A DNA stretch of 64,000 bases from Novosphingobium sp. PhB57. GTDB lineage: Bacteria > Pseudomonadota > Alphaproteobacteria > Sphingomonadales > Sphingomonadaceae. The stretch is from NCBI RefSeq assembly GCF_004342985.1, contig NZ_SMBO01000001.1:1426001-1490000 (forward strand), read 5' to 3'. The notes under the pieces are model-generated. The model saw only the letters and a list, made by a program, of their open reading frames with translations, was not told the DNA's origin and searched no databases. Positions 41,562-52,922 of this stretch are shown here, piece after piece. The first letter of the stretch is position 1. Every line of letters starts with the position of its first letter. The position numbers were made by a program, and so were the translations under genes.

Positions 41562-41643
41562 GATCGCGGCGCGGCCTGGCGCGGCGCGATCACGCGCGGA
41601 GGGCATGCAAAGAGAAAGGGCGGCCCCTCATAGACCGCCCTTC
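41562..41643. terminator. Two hairpins between trpF and the outer-membrane protein gene
   Basis: First: GATCGCGGCGCG/CGCGGCGCGATC (41562-41573, 41580-41591, one mismatch). Second: AAGGGCGG/CCGCCCTT (41616-41623, 41635-41642). They lie between convergent genes and can serve both. Confidence 0.65.
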
Positions 41644-41728
41644 CCTGGCTTACGCTCCTTGCAGAGCGAATTCCCTGTGCCGGCTCCGGCCTGACGAACT
41701 CGGTAGCTGCGTCAGGCCGGAAATCCGA

Positions 41729-42196
41729 TCAGAACTTTACGCCAACGCCAACCAGGCCGACGTCTGCGTCGGGGGTGTTGTCGCCAACCAGCAGGTGCTT
41801 GTATTCGACCTTGCCGTAGAAGCGGTCGTTGAGCGACTGCTCGAGACCACCGCCAACGGCAACGGCGCTGTTGCCGTACTTGGCGAACTTCGACTGCCAG
41901 GTCGAGTTGGCGTAGAGCTTGGTGGTCGGGGTGACCTTGAAGCCGGCGCGGCCGCCAACGCCCCACGAAACGCGGGTGTCGTCGGTCAGGATCTTGTCAG
42001 CCGAACCTTCGACGCCCACGAAGAACTTGTTGCCCAGGTCGTAGTCGTAGCCGACTGCGACGCCTGCAACTGCTTCGCTGTCGCTGCCGTCCCAGATGAT
42101 GCCGGTGCGGGCTTCGACGCGCGCTTCGTTGGCGAGAGCGGGGGTGGCGGCGGCCACGGAAGCAACCGCAGCGAGCGAAACGAGTGCAATACGCAT
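41729..42196 (-). CDS. Small outer-membrane beta-barrel protein
   Basis: A 155-residue protein with a signal peptide (IALVSLAAVASVAAATPALA). The mature part has alternating hydrophobic strands (VGYDYDLGNKFFVGVEG, WGVGGRAGFKV, FYGKVEYKHLL) and a terminal Phe, typical of an eight-stranded barrel exported via the BAM complex. It lies between trpF and trpB on the opposite strand, so it is probably an insertion in the trp cluster. Confidence 0.85.
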   Translation of the reverse strand: MRIALVSLAAVASVAAATPALANEARVEARTGIIWDGSDSEAVAGVAVGYDYDLGNKFFVGVEGSADKILTDDTRVSWGVGGRAGFKVTPTTKLYANSTWQSKFAKYGNSAVAVGGGLEQSLNDRFYGKVEYKHLLVGDNTPDADVGLVGVGVKF

Positions 42197-42440
42197 ATTT
42201 TTAAACTCCAGAATGTCCCGGCCCTCACCGGGAGCCGCCCCGCTGCTCCCCCCAACCTTTCACCCAGATGAACGAAATAATTCATAATTACCCCGAAACG
42301 TCACGAAACTGCCACTTACAGACATTATCTTGCCATTGAAGGTGCGCCTGTTGCATGATTTGCAATTGAAAACGGGTTGGCGCACCCCAAGGAAGCAAGG
42401 CGCTGGACTTGCAGGTCGCGCTCTGCCAATCGCCCGTTTC

Positions 42441-43682
<1,242 letters not shown>

Positions 43683-43684
43683 AC

Positions 43685-44464
43685 ATGACCACCCGCTTCG
43701 AAACCGCATTCGCCAAGGGCCCGGCGCTCGTCTGCTTCATCACCGGGGGTGACGGCAACACCGCCGCCAATCTCGACGCGCTTGTCGAAGGCGGCGCCGA
43801 CGTGATCGAACTCGGCATGCCCTTCACCGATCCCATGGCCGACGGCCCGGCGATCCAGGAAGCGAACATCCGCAGCCTCGATGCCGGCACCAGGACAGCC
43901 GACGTGTTCCGCATCGCCAGTGAATTCCGTGCGCGCCACAGCCAGGTGCCGCTGGTGCTGATGGGCTACGCCAACCCGATGATCGCGCGCGGCGCGGACT
44001 GGTTCGCCGGTGAATGCGCGAAAGCCGGTGTGGACGGCGTGATCTGCGTGGACATCCCGCCTGAGGAAGACGCCGAACTCGGCCCTGCCCTGCGCGACAA
44101 GAGCGTCTCGCTCATCCGCCTCGCCACGCCCACCACCGATGCGGCGCGGCTTCCTGCCGTGCTCGAAGGCTCCTCGGGCTTCCTCTACTACGTCTCGGTC
44201 GCAGGCGTCACCGGCATGCAGCAGGCGGCACAAGGCTCGATCGAGGATGCCGTGGCCAAGCTCAAGGCCGCCAGCACCATCCCCGTGGCCGTCGGTTTCG
44301 GCGTGCGCACCCCCGAACAGGCCAGCGCCATTGCCAGAGTGGCGGACGGGGTCGTCGTCGGCTCTGCACTGGTCGACCTGGTCAAGCAGCACGGCACCGA
44401 CGCTCCTGCCCATCTGCGCGCCCTGACGGCCTCGCTGGCCGAAGCGGTCCACACCGCGCGCTGA
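43685..44464 (+). CDS. trpA: Tryptophan synthase alpha subunit
   Basis: Cleaves indole-3-glycerol phosphate to indole, which is channelled to TrpB. The 259-residue barrel has the catalytic Glu and Asp in VIELGMPFTDPMADGPAIQ, VDGVICVDIPPEED and GVTGMQQA, with the phosphate loop GFGVRTPEQ. It is followed by a hairpin and folC. Confidence 0.96.
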   Translation: MTTRFETAFAKGPALVCFITGGDGNTAANLDALVEGGADVIELGMPFTDPMADGPAIQEANIRSLDAGTRTADVFRIASEFRARHSQVPLVLMGYANPMIARGADWFAGECAKAGVDGVICVDIPPEEDAELGPALRDKSVSLIRLATPTTDAARLPAVLEGSSGFLYYVSVAGVTGMQQAAQGSIEDAVAKLKAASTIPVAVGFGVRTPEQASAIARVADGVVVGSALVDLVKQHGTDAPAHLRALTASLAEAVHTAR

Positions 44465-44515
44465 CCCTTCTGTTTTTCGTCATTGCCAATTGCATGACGA
44501 CAACGCAATTCCAGC

Positions 44516-44554
44516 ATCGCGGCAGCCTCTTGCAGGTTGCCGCGATGTGCTTTT
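44516..44554 (+). terminator. Hairpin between trpA and folC
   Basis: 13-bp stem ATCGCGGCAGCCT/AGGTTGCCGCGAT (44516-44528, 44534-44546, one mismatch), then GTGCTTTT, only 14 bases before folC. It could end or attenuate trp readthrough. Confidence 0.65.
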
Positions 44555-44567
44555 CCGGACGGGTGCC

Positions 44568-45863
44568 ATGAAAGACTTCGCCGTTTCCGAAGACCCCCGC
44601 GTCCAGGCCCAGCTCAACCGGCTGGAGGCGCTGTCACTGCCGCAGGGGCGTTTCGGGCTGGAGACCATCCTGACCCTGCTCGACCGAGTCGGTAACCCGC
44701 AAAAGCGCCTGCCGCCGACCTTTCATGTGGCCGGCACGAACGGCAAAGGTTCGACCTGCACTTACCTTCGCTTCATGCTGGAAGCGCAGGGCCTGAAGGT
44801 CCACTCGGCCACCAAACCGCACCTCGTGCGCTACAATGAGCGTATCCGCCTTGGCGGCAAGCTGATTTCCGACGGGATGCTGGCCGACCTGCTCGCCGAA
44901 GTTCTCGATGCGGGCGAGGATCTCCAGCCCAGCTTCTTCGAAGTGACGACGGCCGCGATCTTCCTCGCTTTCGCGCGGGAACCTGCGGATGCCTGCGTGG
45001 TCGAGGTCGGCCTCGGCGGGCGGCTCGATGCCACCAATGTGCTGGAACACCCGGCCGCCTGCGGTATCGTGACGCTGGGCATCGACCACGAGGCGTTCCT
45101 GCTCCGCCCGGAGCCTGGCGCGCCCGAGGACCCGCTCGCCCGCATCGCCTTCGAAAAGGCCGGCATCGTCCGCAGCCCTGCCCCCGTCGCCACCCTGGCC
45201 TATCCCGAAAGCGCAGCGCTGGAGATCGAGCGCGCCGCCATGACCGCCGGCGCTCCGCTGCACATGCGCGGGCGCGACTGGGACGCGGGCGTGGGCGACG
45301 TGATCGAATATTCGGACCGGCACGGCGAACTCACCCTGCCGCTGCCGAGCCTGCCCGGCCTGCACCAGGCGGAGAACGCCGCGCTGGCCGTCGCCATGCT
45401 GCGCCATCAGGACCGCGTGACCGTCGCGCCAGAGGCCATGGCGGAGGGGATACGCGCCGCACACTGGCCCGCGCGCCTGCAACGGCTCTCCCAAGGTCCG
45501 CTTACCCGTCATGCCGGAGGGCGCGCCGTCTGGCTGGACGGTGGCCACAACCCCGACGCCGGGCGTGCCATCGCCCGTCATTTCGCCGGGCAGCGGCTGC
45601 ATCTCGTGATCGGCATGCTGGCCAACAAGGACCCGCGCGCGCTCACCCAGCCGCTGGCCGAAAGCATCGCCAGCATTCGCGCGGTGCCGGTGCCGGGCCA
45701 CGACTGCCACGGTGCCGCGAGCTTCGGCCCGGGCGCGCTCGGCGCCGAAAGCGTGGCCGATGCGCTTGCCGCGCTGCCGGACGATGGCCTGCCGGTATTG
45801 ATCGCCGGATCGCTCTATCTGTCCGGCGTGGTGCTCAAGGCCAACGACGAAGTGCCGGACTAG
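44568..45863 (+). CDS. folC: Bifunctional folylpolyglutamate/dihydrofolate synthase
   Basis: Adds glutamate to folates (and to dihydropteroate). 431 residues, Mur-ligase fold with P-loop VAGTNGKGSTCTYL, the Mg site HLVRYNERIR, VVEVGLGGRLDATNV, and C-terminal LDGGHNPD. The ATG at 44568 is chosen over 44490 by homology. accD, often found between trpA and folC in alphaproteobacteria, is absent. Confidence 0.95.
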   Translation: MKDFAVSEDPRVQAQLNRLEALSLPQGRFGLETILTLLDRVGNPQKRLPPTFHVAGTNGKGSTCTYLRFMLEAQGLKVHSATKPHLVRYNERIRLGGKLISDGMLADLLAEVLDAGEDLQPSFFEVTTAAIFLAFAREPADACVVEVGLGGRLDATNVLEHPAACGIVTLGIDHEAFLLRPEPGAPEDPLARIAFEKAGIVRSPAPVATLAYPESAALEIERAAMTAGAPLHMRGRDWDAGVGDVIEYSDRHGELTLPLPSLPGLHQAENAALAVAMLRHQDRVTVAPEAMAEGIRAAHWPARLQRLSQGPLTRHAGGRAVWLDGGHNPDAGRAIARHFAGQRLHLVIGMLANKDPRALTQPLAESIASIRAVPVPGHDCHGAASFGPGALGAESVADALAALPDDGLPVLIAGSLYLSGVVLKANDEVPD

Positions 45864-45866
45864 GCC

Positions 45867-47549
45867 TCAGGCCAGGCGCGCGCGCCGCGCCTGGCGGGCC
45901 ACGCGCCACCATTCCAGCAGGCACAGAACGATGGCGATCGTGCCGATCCAGGTGACGAGCACGAACATCCGGTAATAGCCCTGCTGCTGGATGAGCTGTC
46001 CCAGCGCGCCGCGCCCCAGTGTTCCCACCAGCAAGGTCAGCGAGGAGAGCAGCGCATATTGCACCGCGCTGTAGCCCTTGGAGACGATGGACGAGAGCCA
46101 GGCGATATAGGCCGCGCCGGCAATGCCCGTCGCCAGGTTCTCCGTGCCGATCGTGACCATCAGCGTGCCCAGGCGCGGCTCTCCGCCAAGCTGCTCGACC
46201 AGCCAGGTCACGCCGAGCATATCGCTCACCATGGCCATGCGCGCGCCGCCGAGGGCGAGGTCCGCATAGAGCAGGTTGGTGACCGCAGCGAGGATCGCGC
46301 CAAGCGTCAGCGTGGCCATGCGGCCGATCACCGTCAGCAGCGTACCCCCGAGCGCGAGGCCCAGAACGATGGCGCCCACGCCGAAGAACTTGGAGGCGAT
46401 GGCCACTTCGTCCTTCGTGTACTTCAGTTCGCCCAGGTAGAAGGGATAAGCGAAAGTGCCCCAGATCGAATCGCAGATGCGATACGTCAGCACCAGCGCC
46501 AGAGCGAGCACCAAGCCCCAGCCCATGCGCCCCACCAGTTCGGTCAGCGGCAGGATCAGGGCGCGGTAGAGGTGGTCCGCCACGCGCGAACCGGTCCCGT
46601 CGTGCGGCACGGCCTGCGTCAGGAGATGACGTCCACTGCGCTGCAGATAGACCAGCACCGCCGCGATGGAGGCAGGCAGGATGATGGTGGCGATGACGAT
46701 GAGCGGGCCGGTGGTCGACACGAAATCGACGGCATCGGGCCGCGCTCCCGGATCGCTGCCCAGCGAGCGGACCATGAAGATTCCCACGGTGACCAGCGCC
46801 CAGCCCCACAGCAGGCCCACCAGCGCCAGCGCAATCGTTCGCACGCGCGGGCTCAGCTGCCCCGCCTCGCGCAGTTCCAGCAGTTCGTCCCGGTCTTCGG
46901 CGCTCGGCGCGACAGCATCCGCATCGGGCGCGAAGAGGCAAACCACACCCGCAGCCACGAGAATCAGCCCCATGACCAGGAACACCGAAGTCCAGCCGAT
47001 CCGCTCGGCCAGGATCAGGGCCAATGCCCCGCCGACGAGCGCGGCGATGCGATAGCCCATCTGGAATACCGTGGAGAGCATGTCGATGGTCGCCACGTCG
47101 TCCGCCACGTCGACGCGCCAGGCGTCGATGGCGATGTCCTGCGTGGCCGAGGCGAAGGCGCCGATGCCCGCCAGCAGCGAGAACAGGCCCAGCGCCGCGA
47201 CCGGATCGAGCTGCGACAGCGTCACCAGAATGATGCCGAGCAGGACCTGCGCCGTCACGATCCACTGCTTGCGGCGGCCAAGGCGGCGAAGGCCGGGCAG
47301 GTCGATGCGGTCGAGCGCGGGAGACCAGAGGAACTTGAACGCGTAAGCCAGCCCGATCAGCGAAAATACGCCCATCGTCTCCAGATCGACATGGGCATCG
47401 GACAGCCAGGCATAAAGCGTGCCGAGCAGGAGCGAGTAGGGCAGACCGGCCGCGAACCCGAAGACCGCCATGAACCCGGTCTTCCGATTGCCCAAAGCGC
47501 GAATCACCGTCCCCAAGCCGGGCTTCGGGGCAGCAGAGGCTTCAGACAT
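45867..47549 (-). CDS. AmpG-like major-facilitator permease
   Basis: A 560-residue membrane protein with about 14 helices. The N-terminal half matches the AmpG pattern: GFAAGLPYSLLLGTLYAWL, FKFLWSPALDRIDLP, LAGIGAFASATQDIAIDAWRVD. AmpG imports anhydromuropeptides for peptidoglycan recycling and can induce beta-lactamase. The protein is longer than E. coli AmpG by an insertion around residues 210-290. It is divergent from rluB and convergent with folC. Start at 47549 by homology. Confidence 0.88.
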   Translation of the reverse strand: MSEASAAPKPGLGTVIRALGNRKTGFMAVFGFAAGLPYSLLLGTLYAWLSDAHVDLETMGVFSLIGLAYAFKFLWSPALDRIDLPGLRRLGRRKQWIVTAQVLLGIILVTLSQLDPVAALGLFSLLAGIGAFASATQDIAIDAWRVDVADDVATIDMLSTVFQMGYRIAALVGGALALILAERIGWTSVFLVMGLILVAAGVVCLFAPDADAVAPSAEDRDELLELREAGQLSPRVRTIALALVGLLWGWALVTVGIFMVRSLGSDPGARPDAVDFVSTTGPLIVIATIILPASIAAVLVYLQRSGRHLLTQAVPHDGTGSRVADHLYRALILPLTELVGRMGWGLVLALALVLTYRICDSIWGTFAYPFYLGELKYTKDEVAIASKFFGVGAIVLGLALGGTLLTVIGRMATLTLGAILAAVTNLLYADLALGGARMAMVSDMLGVTWLVEQLGGEPRLGTLMVTIGTENLATGIAGAAYIAWLSSIVSKGYSAVQYALLSSLTLLVGTLGRGALGQLIQQQGYYRMFVLVTWIGTIAIVLCLLEWWRVARQARRARLA

Positions 47550-47626
47550 CCAATATTCTCCGTTGGCAAACTCCGGGGACGGGCCCTGCGCGACCGTAAC
47601 GCGTGGTTTCCCGAAGGGAAGGCTGG

Positions 47627-49149
<1,523 letters not shown>

Positions 49150-49153
<4 letters not shown>

Positions 49154-49737
49154 AGGGGCCCGCGGCCAAGGGCCCAGCCGTGAAGACGGGCCTGCGCATC
49201 GTCGCGGGCGAATGGCGCGGCCGCAAGCTGGCAGCGCCCGAAGGCGATACCACCCGGCCGACGGCGGACCGCACGCGAGAGACGCTGTTCTCGATGCTGG
49301 CCAGCCGGCTCGGCACATTCGAGGGTCTGAAAGTCGCGGATCTCTTTGCGGGATCGGGTGCGCTGGGCCTTGAGGCGCTGTCGCGCGGCGCGGCCCATTG
49401 CCTCTTTGTCGACCAGGACCCGGCAGCGGTTCGCGCGATTCGCGCCAATATCGCCAATCTTCAGGCCCAGGGCCGGAGCGACGTCCGCGCCGGATCGGTC
49501 ATGGCACTCGGCCCCGCCAAGGGGACACTCGACCTCGTACTGCTCGACCCGCCTTACGAGACGGGCGCCGGCGCAGTCGCGATCGACAAGCTCGCGCGGC
49601 TCGGCTGGATCGGCGAACAGACCTGGGTCAGCCTGGAGACCGCCAAGACGGAAGCCGTTTCCATCAAGGGCTTCGAACTCGAAAGCTCGCGCGATGTCGG
49701 CAAGGCCCGCCTGCATCTGCTGCGGCCCGTCGGCTAA
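49150..49737 (+). CDS. rsmD: 16S rRNA (guanine(966)-N2)-methyltransferase RsmD
   Basis: A 195-residue methyltransferase. It has RIVAGEWRGRKLAAPEG, RPTADRTRETLFSML, the SAM-binding DLFAGSGALGLEAL and catalytic LLDPPYE. It starts with GTG at 49150 overlapping the rluB stop, so the two rRNA-modification genes are coupled. Confidence 0.93.
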
Positions 49738-49745
49738 AAGGCAGC

Positions 49746-49772
49746 ACCGTCCCGGACAAGGTTCGGGACGGT
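49746..49772. terminator. Hairpin between rsmD and the TPxQ-repeat gene
   Basis: Stem ACCGTCCCGGA/TTCGGGACGGT (49746-49756, 49762-49772, one mismatch), 9 bp past the rsmD stop, between convergent genes. T runs are weak. Confidence 0.6.
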
Positions 49773-49782
49773 CTCGCCCGGC

Positions 49783-50457
49783 TTACTTGCCGCCGCGATT
49801 GCGACAGCCATCCTTCACGGTCTTGCTGCAGACCGGATAATCCTTGTTCATCGCAGTCGCAGGCGGCGGGGTCATTGCGCCCTTGTAAGGGCCGCCCTGA
49901 TAGGTCTGGTCCGCCGGCATGGCCGGGCGCACCGTCTGGTCGGCATATTGCGGATCGGGAACGCCGGTCGTCGGCATGCCTTCACCCGGAGGGTTCGCCT
50001 GTGCCGGGGGCGTCGTCGGTGTCTTGCCGGCCATCTGCTGCGAAATCGAGTTCCATGCGATCGCCTGCTGCTCCGGGGTCATCTTGTAGATTTGCCCGCG
50101 CTGGTCCGGGGTGAGCGCCCAGTAGCCCTTCTGCTGCGGCGCCGTGAGGCTCCAGTAATAGGCTTGATACTCCGGCGTCCACGAATCGTAGTCCGCGCGC
50201 TGAGCGGCCGGCCAGGCGTCGTACACGGACTTCTGGTCGGGTGTCATGGTCGAGGAGGTGATGGGCTTGGCCCCGGCCATGCCCGAGGGCATGCTCGAAT
50301 CGGAAGGGGTTGCGGGCGGCGGCGGGGCTTCCGGCACAGGGGGCATCTCGCCGGCAGAATCCGTTGTGGTATCCCCAGCGGTGTCTTGGGCCTGGACGGC
50401 GCCGGACATGCTCAGGATGGCCAGGGCTGCCGCGCCCGAAAGGAGATATTTGTGCAT
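49783..50457 (-). CDS. Secreted repeat protein of unknown function
   Basis: A 224-residue protein with a signal peptide (HKYLLSGAAALAILSMSGAVQAQ). The region at 65-135 contains five short imperfect repeats of a T(P/A)xxQ motif followed by a W or Y: TMTPDQKSVYDAWP, WTPEYQAYYWSL, TAPQQKGYWAL, TPDQRGQIYKM, TPEQQAIAWNS. Flanks are Pro-rich. The end has two Cys (VCSKTVKDGC). No family is recognised; similar repeats are common in sphingomonad secreted proteins. Confidence 0.72.
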   Translation of the reverse strand: MHKYLLSGAAALAILSMSGAVQAQDTAGDTTTDSAGEMPPVPEAPPPPATPSDSSMPSGMAGAKPITSSTMTPDQKSVYDAWPAAQRADYDSWTPEYQAYYWSLTAPQQKGYWALTPDQRGQIYKMTPEQQAIAWNSISQQMAGKTPTTPPAQANPPGEGMPTTGVPDPQYADQTVRPAMPADQTYQGGPYKGAMTPPPATAMNKDYPVCSKTVKDGCRNRGGK

Positions 50458-50591
50458 GACTCACTCTCCATCTGCTCGTGTTTCTGGTTATTCTTTTCCG
50501 TGACTAGGCGACTCCCGGCGCCGGGGGATTGTTCCGGGGCTGCGACGAACCGGCCTTGCGCCACGACATCCCGTTCCCTAGATGTTCACGG

Positions 50592-52892
50592 GTGAACGAT
50601 CTGCAATCCTCCCTGCCCGAAGCCTCCTCGGACCCCCTGCTGGAAGGGCTCAACCCGCCGCAGCGAGAGGCCGTGCTGACCACCGAAGGCGCGGTGCTGA
50701 TGCTGGCCGGAGCCGGCACGGGCAAGACGGCCGCGCTCACCCGCCGCCTGGCGCATCTGGTGCGCAGCCGCCTCGCCTGGCCGAGCGAGATTCTCTGCGT
50801 CACGTTCACCAACAAGGCCGCCCGCGAAATGCGCGAGCGCGTGGGGCACCTGATCGGCCCGGCCGTGGAAGGCATGCCCTGGCTGGGCACGTTCCACGCC
50901 ATCGCCGCCAAGATGCTGCGCCGCCATGCGGAACTGGTGGGGCTGCAACCCAACTACACGATCATCGATACCGACGATCAGTTGCGCCTGCTCAAGCAGC
51001 TCATCCAGGCCGAAGGGCTGGACGAAAAGCGCTGGCCCGCCCGCCAGCTTGCGGGTTGCATCGATCGCTGGAAGAATCGCGGCCTCAACCCGGCCGACCT
51101 CGATGCAGGCGAGAACGAGGCCTATGCCAATGGCCGCGGGCAGAAGTTCTACCAGCTCTATCAGCACCGCCTGAAGGCCGTGAACGCCTGCGATTTCGGC
51201 GACCTCCTGCTGCACATGCTCAACATCCTGCGCACTCACCGCGAGGTGCTGGAACAGTATCAGCAGCGGTTCAAATACGTGATGGTGGACGAGTACCAGG
51301 ACACCAACCAGGTCCAGTACCTGTGGCTCCGGCTCATCGCGCAGGAGCGCAAGAACATCTGCGTGGTGGGAGACGACGATCAGTCGATCTATTCCTGGCG
51401 CGGCGCCGAAGTGGCGAATATCCTCAAGTTCGAAAAGGATTTTCCGGGCGCCAAGGTGATCCGGCTGGAGCAGAACTATCGCTCCACCCCGCAGATCCTC
51501 GCCGCCGCTTCGGGCCTGATCGGCGAGAATACCCAGCGCCTCGGCAAGACGCTGTGGACCGAGCGCCATCCCGGCGACAAGGTCCGCGTGATCGGCGTCT
51601 GGGATGCCCCCGAGGAAGCGCGCCGCGTGGGCGACGAGATCGAGCGGCTGGAACGCGAAGGCGCCCCGCTCGACCAGGTGGCCATCCTGGTGCGCGCACA
51701 GTACCAGACCCGCGAATTCGAAGACCGGTTCATCTCGATCGGCATGAAATACCGCATCGTCGGCGGCTTCCGCTTCTACGAACGCGCCGAGATCCGCGAT
51801 GCCCTCGCCTATCTGCGCGTGATCGCGCAGCCGGCGGACGACCTTGCCTTCGAGCGCATCTACAATGCCCCCAAGCGCGGCCTGGGCGCCAAGGCGCTGG
51901 AGGCGCTGCACACGCTCGCTCGGCGCCGGAATATTCCGCTTGCCATGGCCGCGATCGAGATCGCCGACAGCGACGAATTGCCGGCCCGTCCGCGCAACAC
52001 GTTCCTGTCGCTGATGCGCGACTTCGCGCGGTGGCGGGACCTTTCCGGCACCGAGAACCCAGCCGATCTCATGCGCACCGTCTTGGATGAGAGCGGCTAT
52101 ACGGACGCGCTCCAGGCCGAGAAAACGCCCGAAGCCAGCGGGCGCCTCGAAAACCTCGTCGAACTGGCGCGGGCCATGGAGGAATACGAGACGCTCGGTG
52201 ATTTCCTCGAGCACGTCAGCCTCGTCATGGACAACGACGCTGCCTCCGACGAGGAAAAGGTCACGATCATGACCATGCATGCGGCCAAGGGACTCGAGTT
52301 CGAGCATGTGTTCCTGCCCGGCTGGGAGGAAGGCGTGTTCCCCTCGCAGCGGGCGATGGACGAAGGCGGACTGGCCAGCCTGGAGGAAGAGCGCCGGCTC
52401 GCCTACGTCGCGATCACCCGCGCGCGGCGCAAGTGCACGATCCTGCACGCGGCCAATCGGCGGATCTACGGCCAGTGGACCAGTTCGATCCCCTCGCGCT
52501 TCATTGCCGAACTTCCGGACGATCACGTCGAGAGCGAAACCACGCTGACCGGCGGCGCTTCGCTCTGGCGGGCGCAATGGTCCGAAATGGCGGATCCCTT
52601 TGCCGAAGTGGCCCGCGCCCAGCCCGCCCGCACGGTAACGCGCGGCCCGGGGTGGCAGCGCGCCGCAGCCCGGGAATTCGATACCACGCCGCGCAAAATC
52701 GCCGAATCGACGCGCAGTGCGGCCAGCTTCGCCGCCAAACCGCGCACCGACATCGAAATCGGCAGCCGCGTGTTCCATGAGAAGTTCGGCTACGGCGCGG
52801 TGATCTCCCAGGAAGGCAACAAGCTGGAGATCGAATTCGAACAGGCCGGGCTCAAGCGCGTGCTCGACAGTTTCGTCAAACCGGCAGGCTGA
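50592..52892 (+). CDS. uvrD: ATP-dependent DNA helicase, UvrD/PcrA family
   Basis: A 766-residue superfamily 1 helicase: LNPPQREAV, Walker A GAGTGKTAALTRRL, VTFTNKAAREMRERV, VMVDEYQDTN, VVGDDDQSIYSWRGA, LEQNYRSTPQIL, VTIMTMHAAKGLEFEHVFLPGWEEG and YVAITRARR are all present. The C-terminal VFHEKFGYGAVISQEGNKLEI is a Tudor-like module seen in PcrA/UvrD. It unwinds DNA in repair and removes replication blocks. Start GTG 50592 is chosen by homology; a TTG at 50529 is possible. Confidence 0.94.
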   Translation: MNDLQSSLPEASSDPLLEGLNPPQREAVLTTEGAVLMLAGAGTGKTAALTRRLAHLVRSRLAWPSEILCVTFTNKAAREMRERVGHLIGPAVEGMPWLGTFHAIAAKMLRRHAELVGLQPNYTIIDTDDQLRLLKQLIQAEGLDEKRWPARQLAGCIDRWKNRGLNPADLDAGENEAYANGRGQKFYQLYQHRLKAVNACDFGDLLLHMLNILRTHREVLEQYQQRFKYVMVDEYQDTNQVQYLWLRLIAQERKNICVVGDDDQSIYSWRGAEVANILKFEKDFPGAKVIRLEQNYRSTPQILAAASGLIGENTQRLGKTLWTERHPGDKVRVIGVWDAPEEARRVGDEIERLEREGAPLDQVAILVRAQYQTREFEDRFISIGMKYRIVGGFRFYERAEIRDALAYLRVIAQPADDLAFERIYNAPKRGLGAKALEALHTLARRRNIPLAMAAIEIADSDELPARPRNTFLSLMRDFARWRDLSGTENPADLMRTVLDESGYTDALQAEKTPEASGRLENLVELARAMEEYETLGDFLEHVSLVMDNDAASDEEKVTIMTMHAAKGLEFEHVFLPGWEEGVFPSQRAMDEGGLASLEEERRLAYVAITRARRKCTILHAANRRIYGQWTSSIPSRFIAELPDDHVESETTLTGGASLWRAQWSEMADPFAEVARAQPARTVTRGPGWQRAAAREFDTTPRKIAESTRSAASFAAKPRTDIEIGSRVFHEKFGYGAVISQEGNKLEIEFEQAGLKRVLDSFVKPAG

Positions 52893-52922
52893 CGCGGGCC
52901 AGCCTGCCAGCTTGATGCCATT

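Noticed and set aside
42197..42440. trp attenuator/leader peptide before trpB
   Set aside because: No short ORF with Trp codons followed by alternative hairpins could be found; only an ordinary promoter region is likely.
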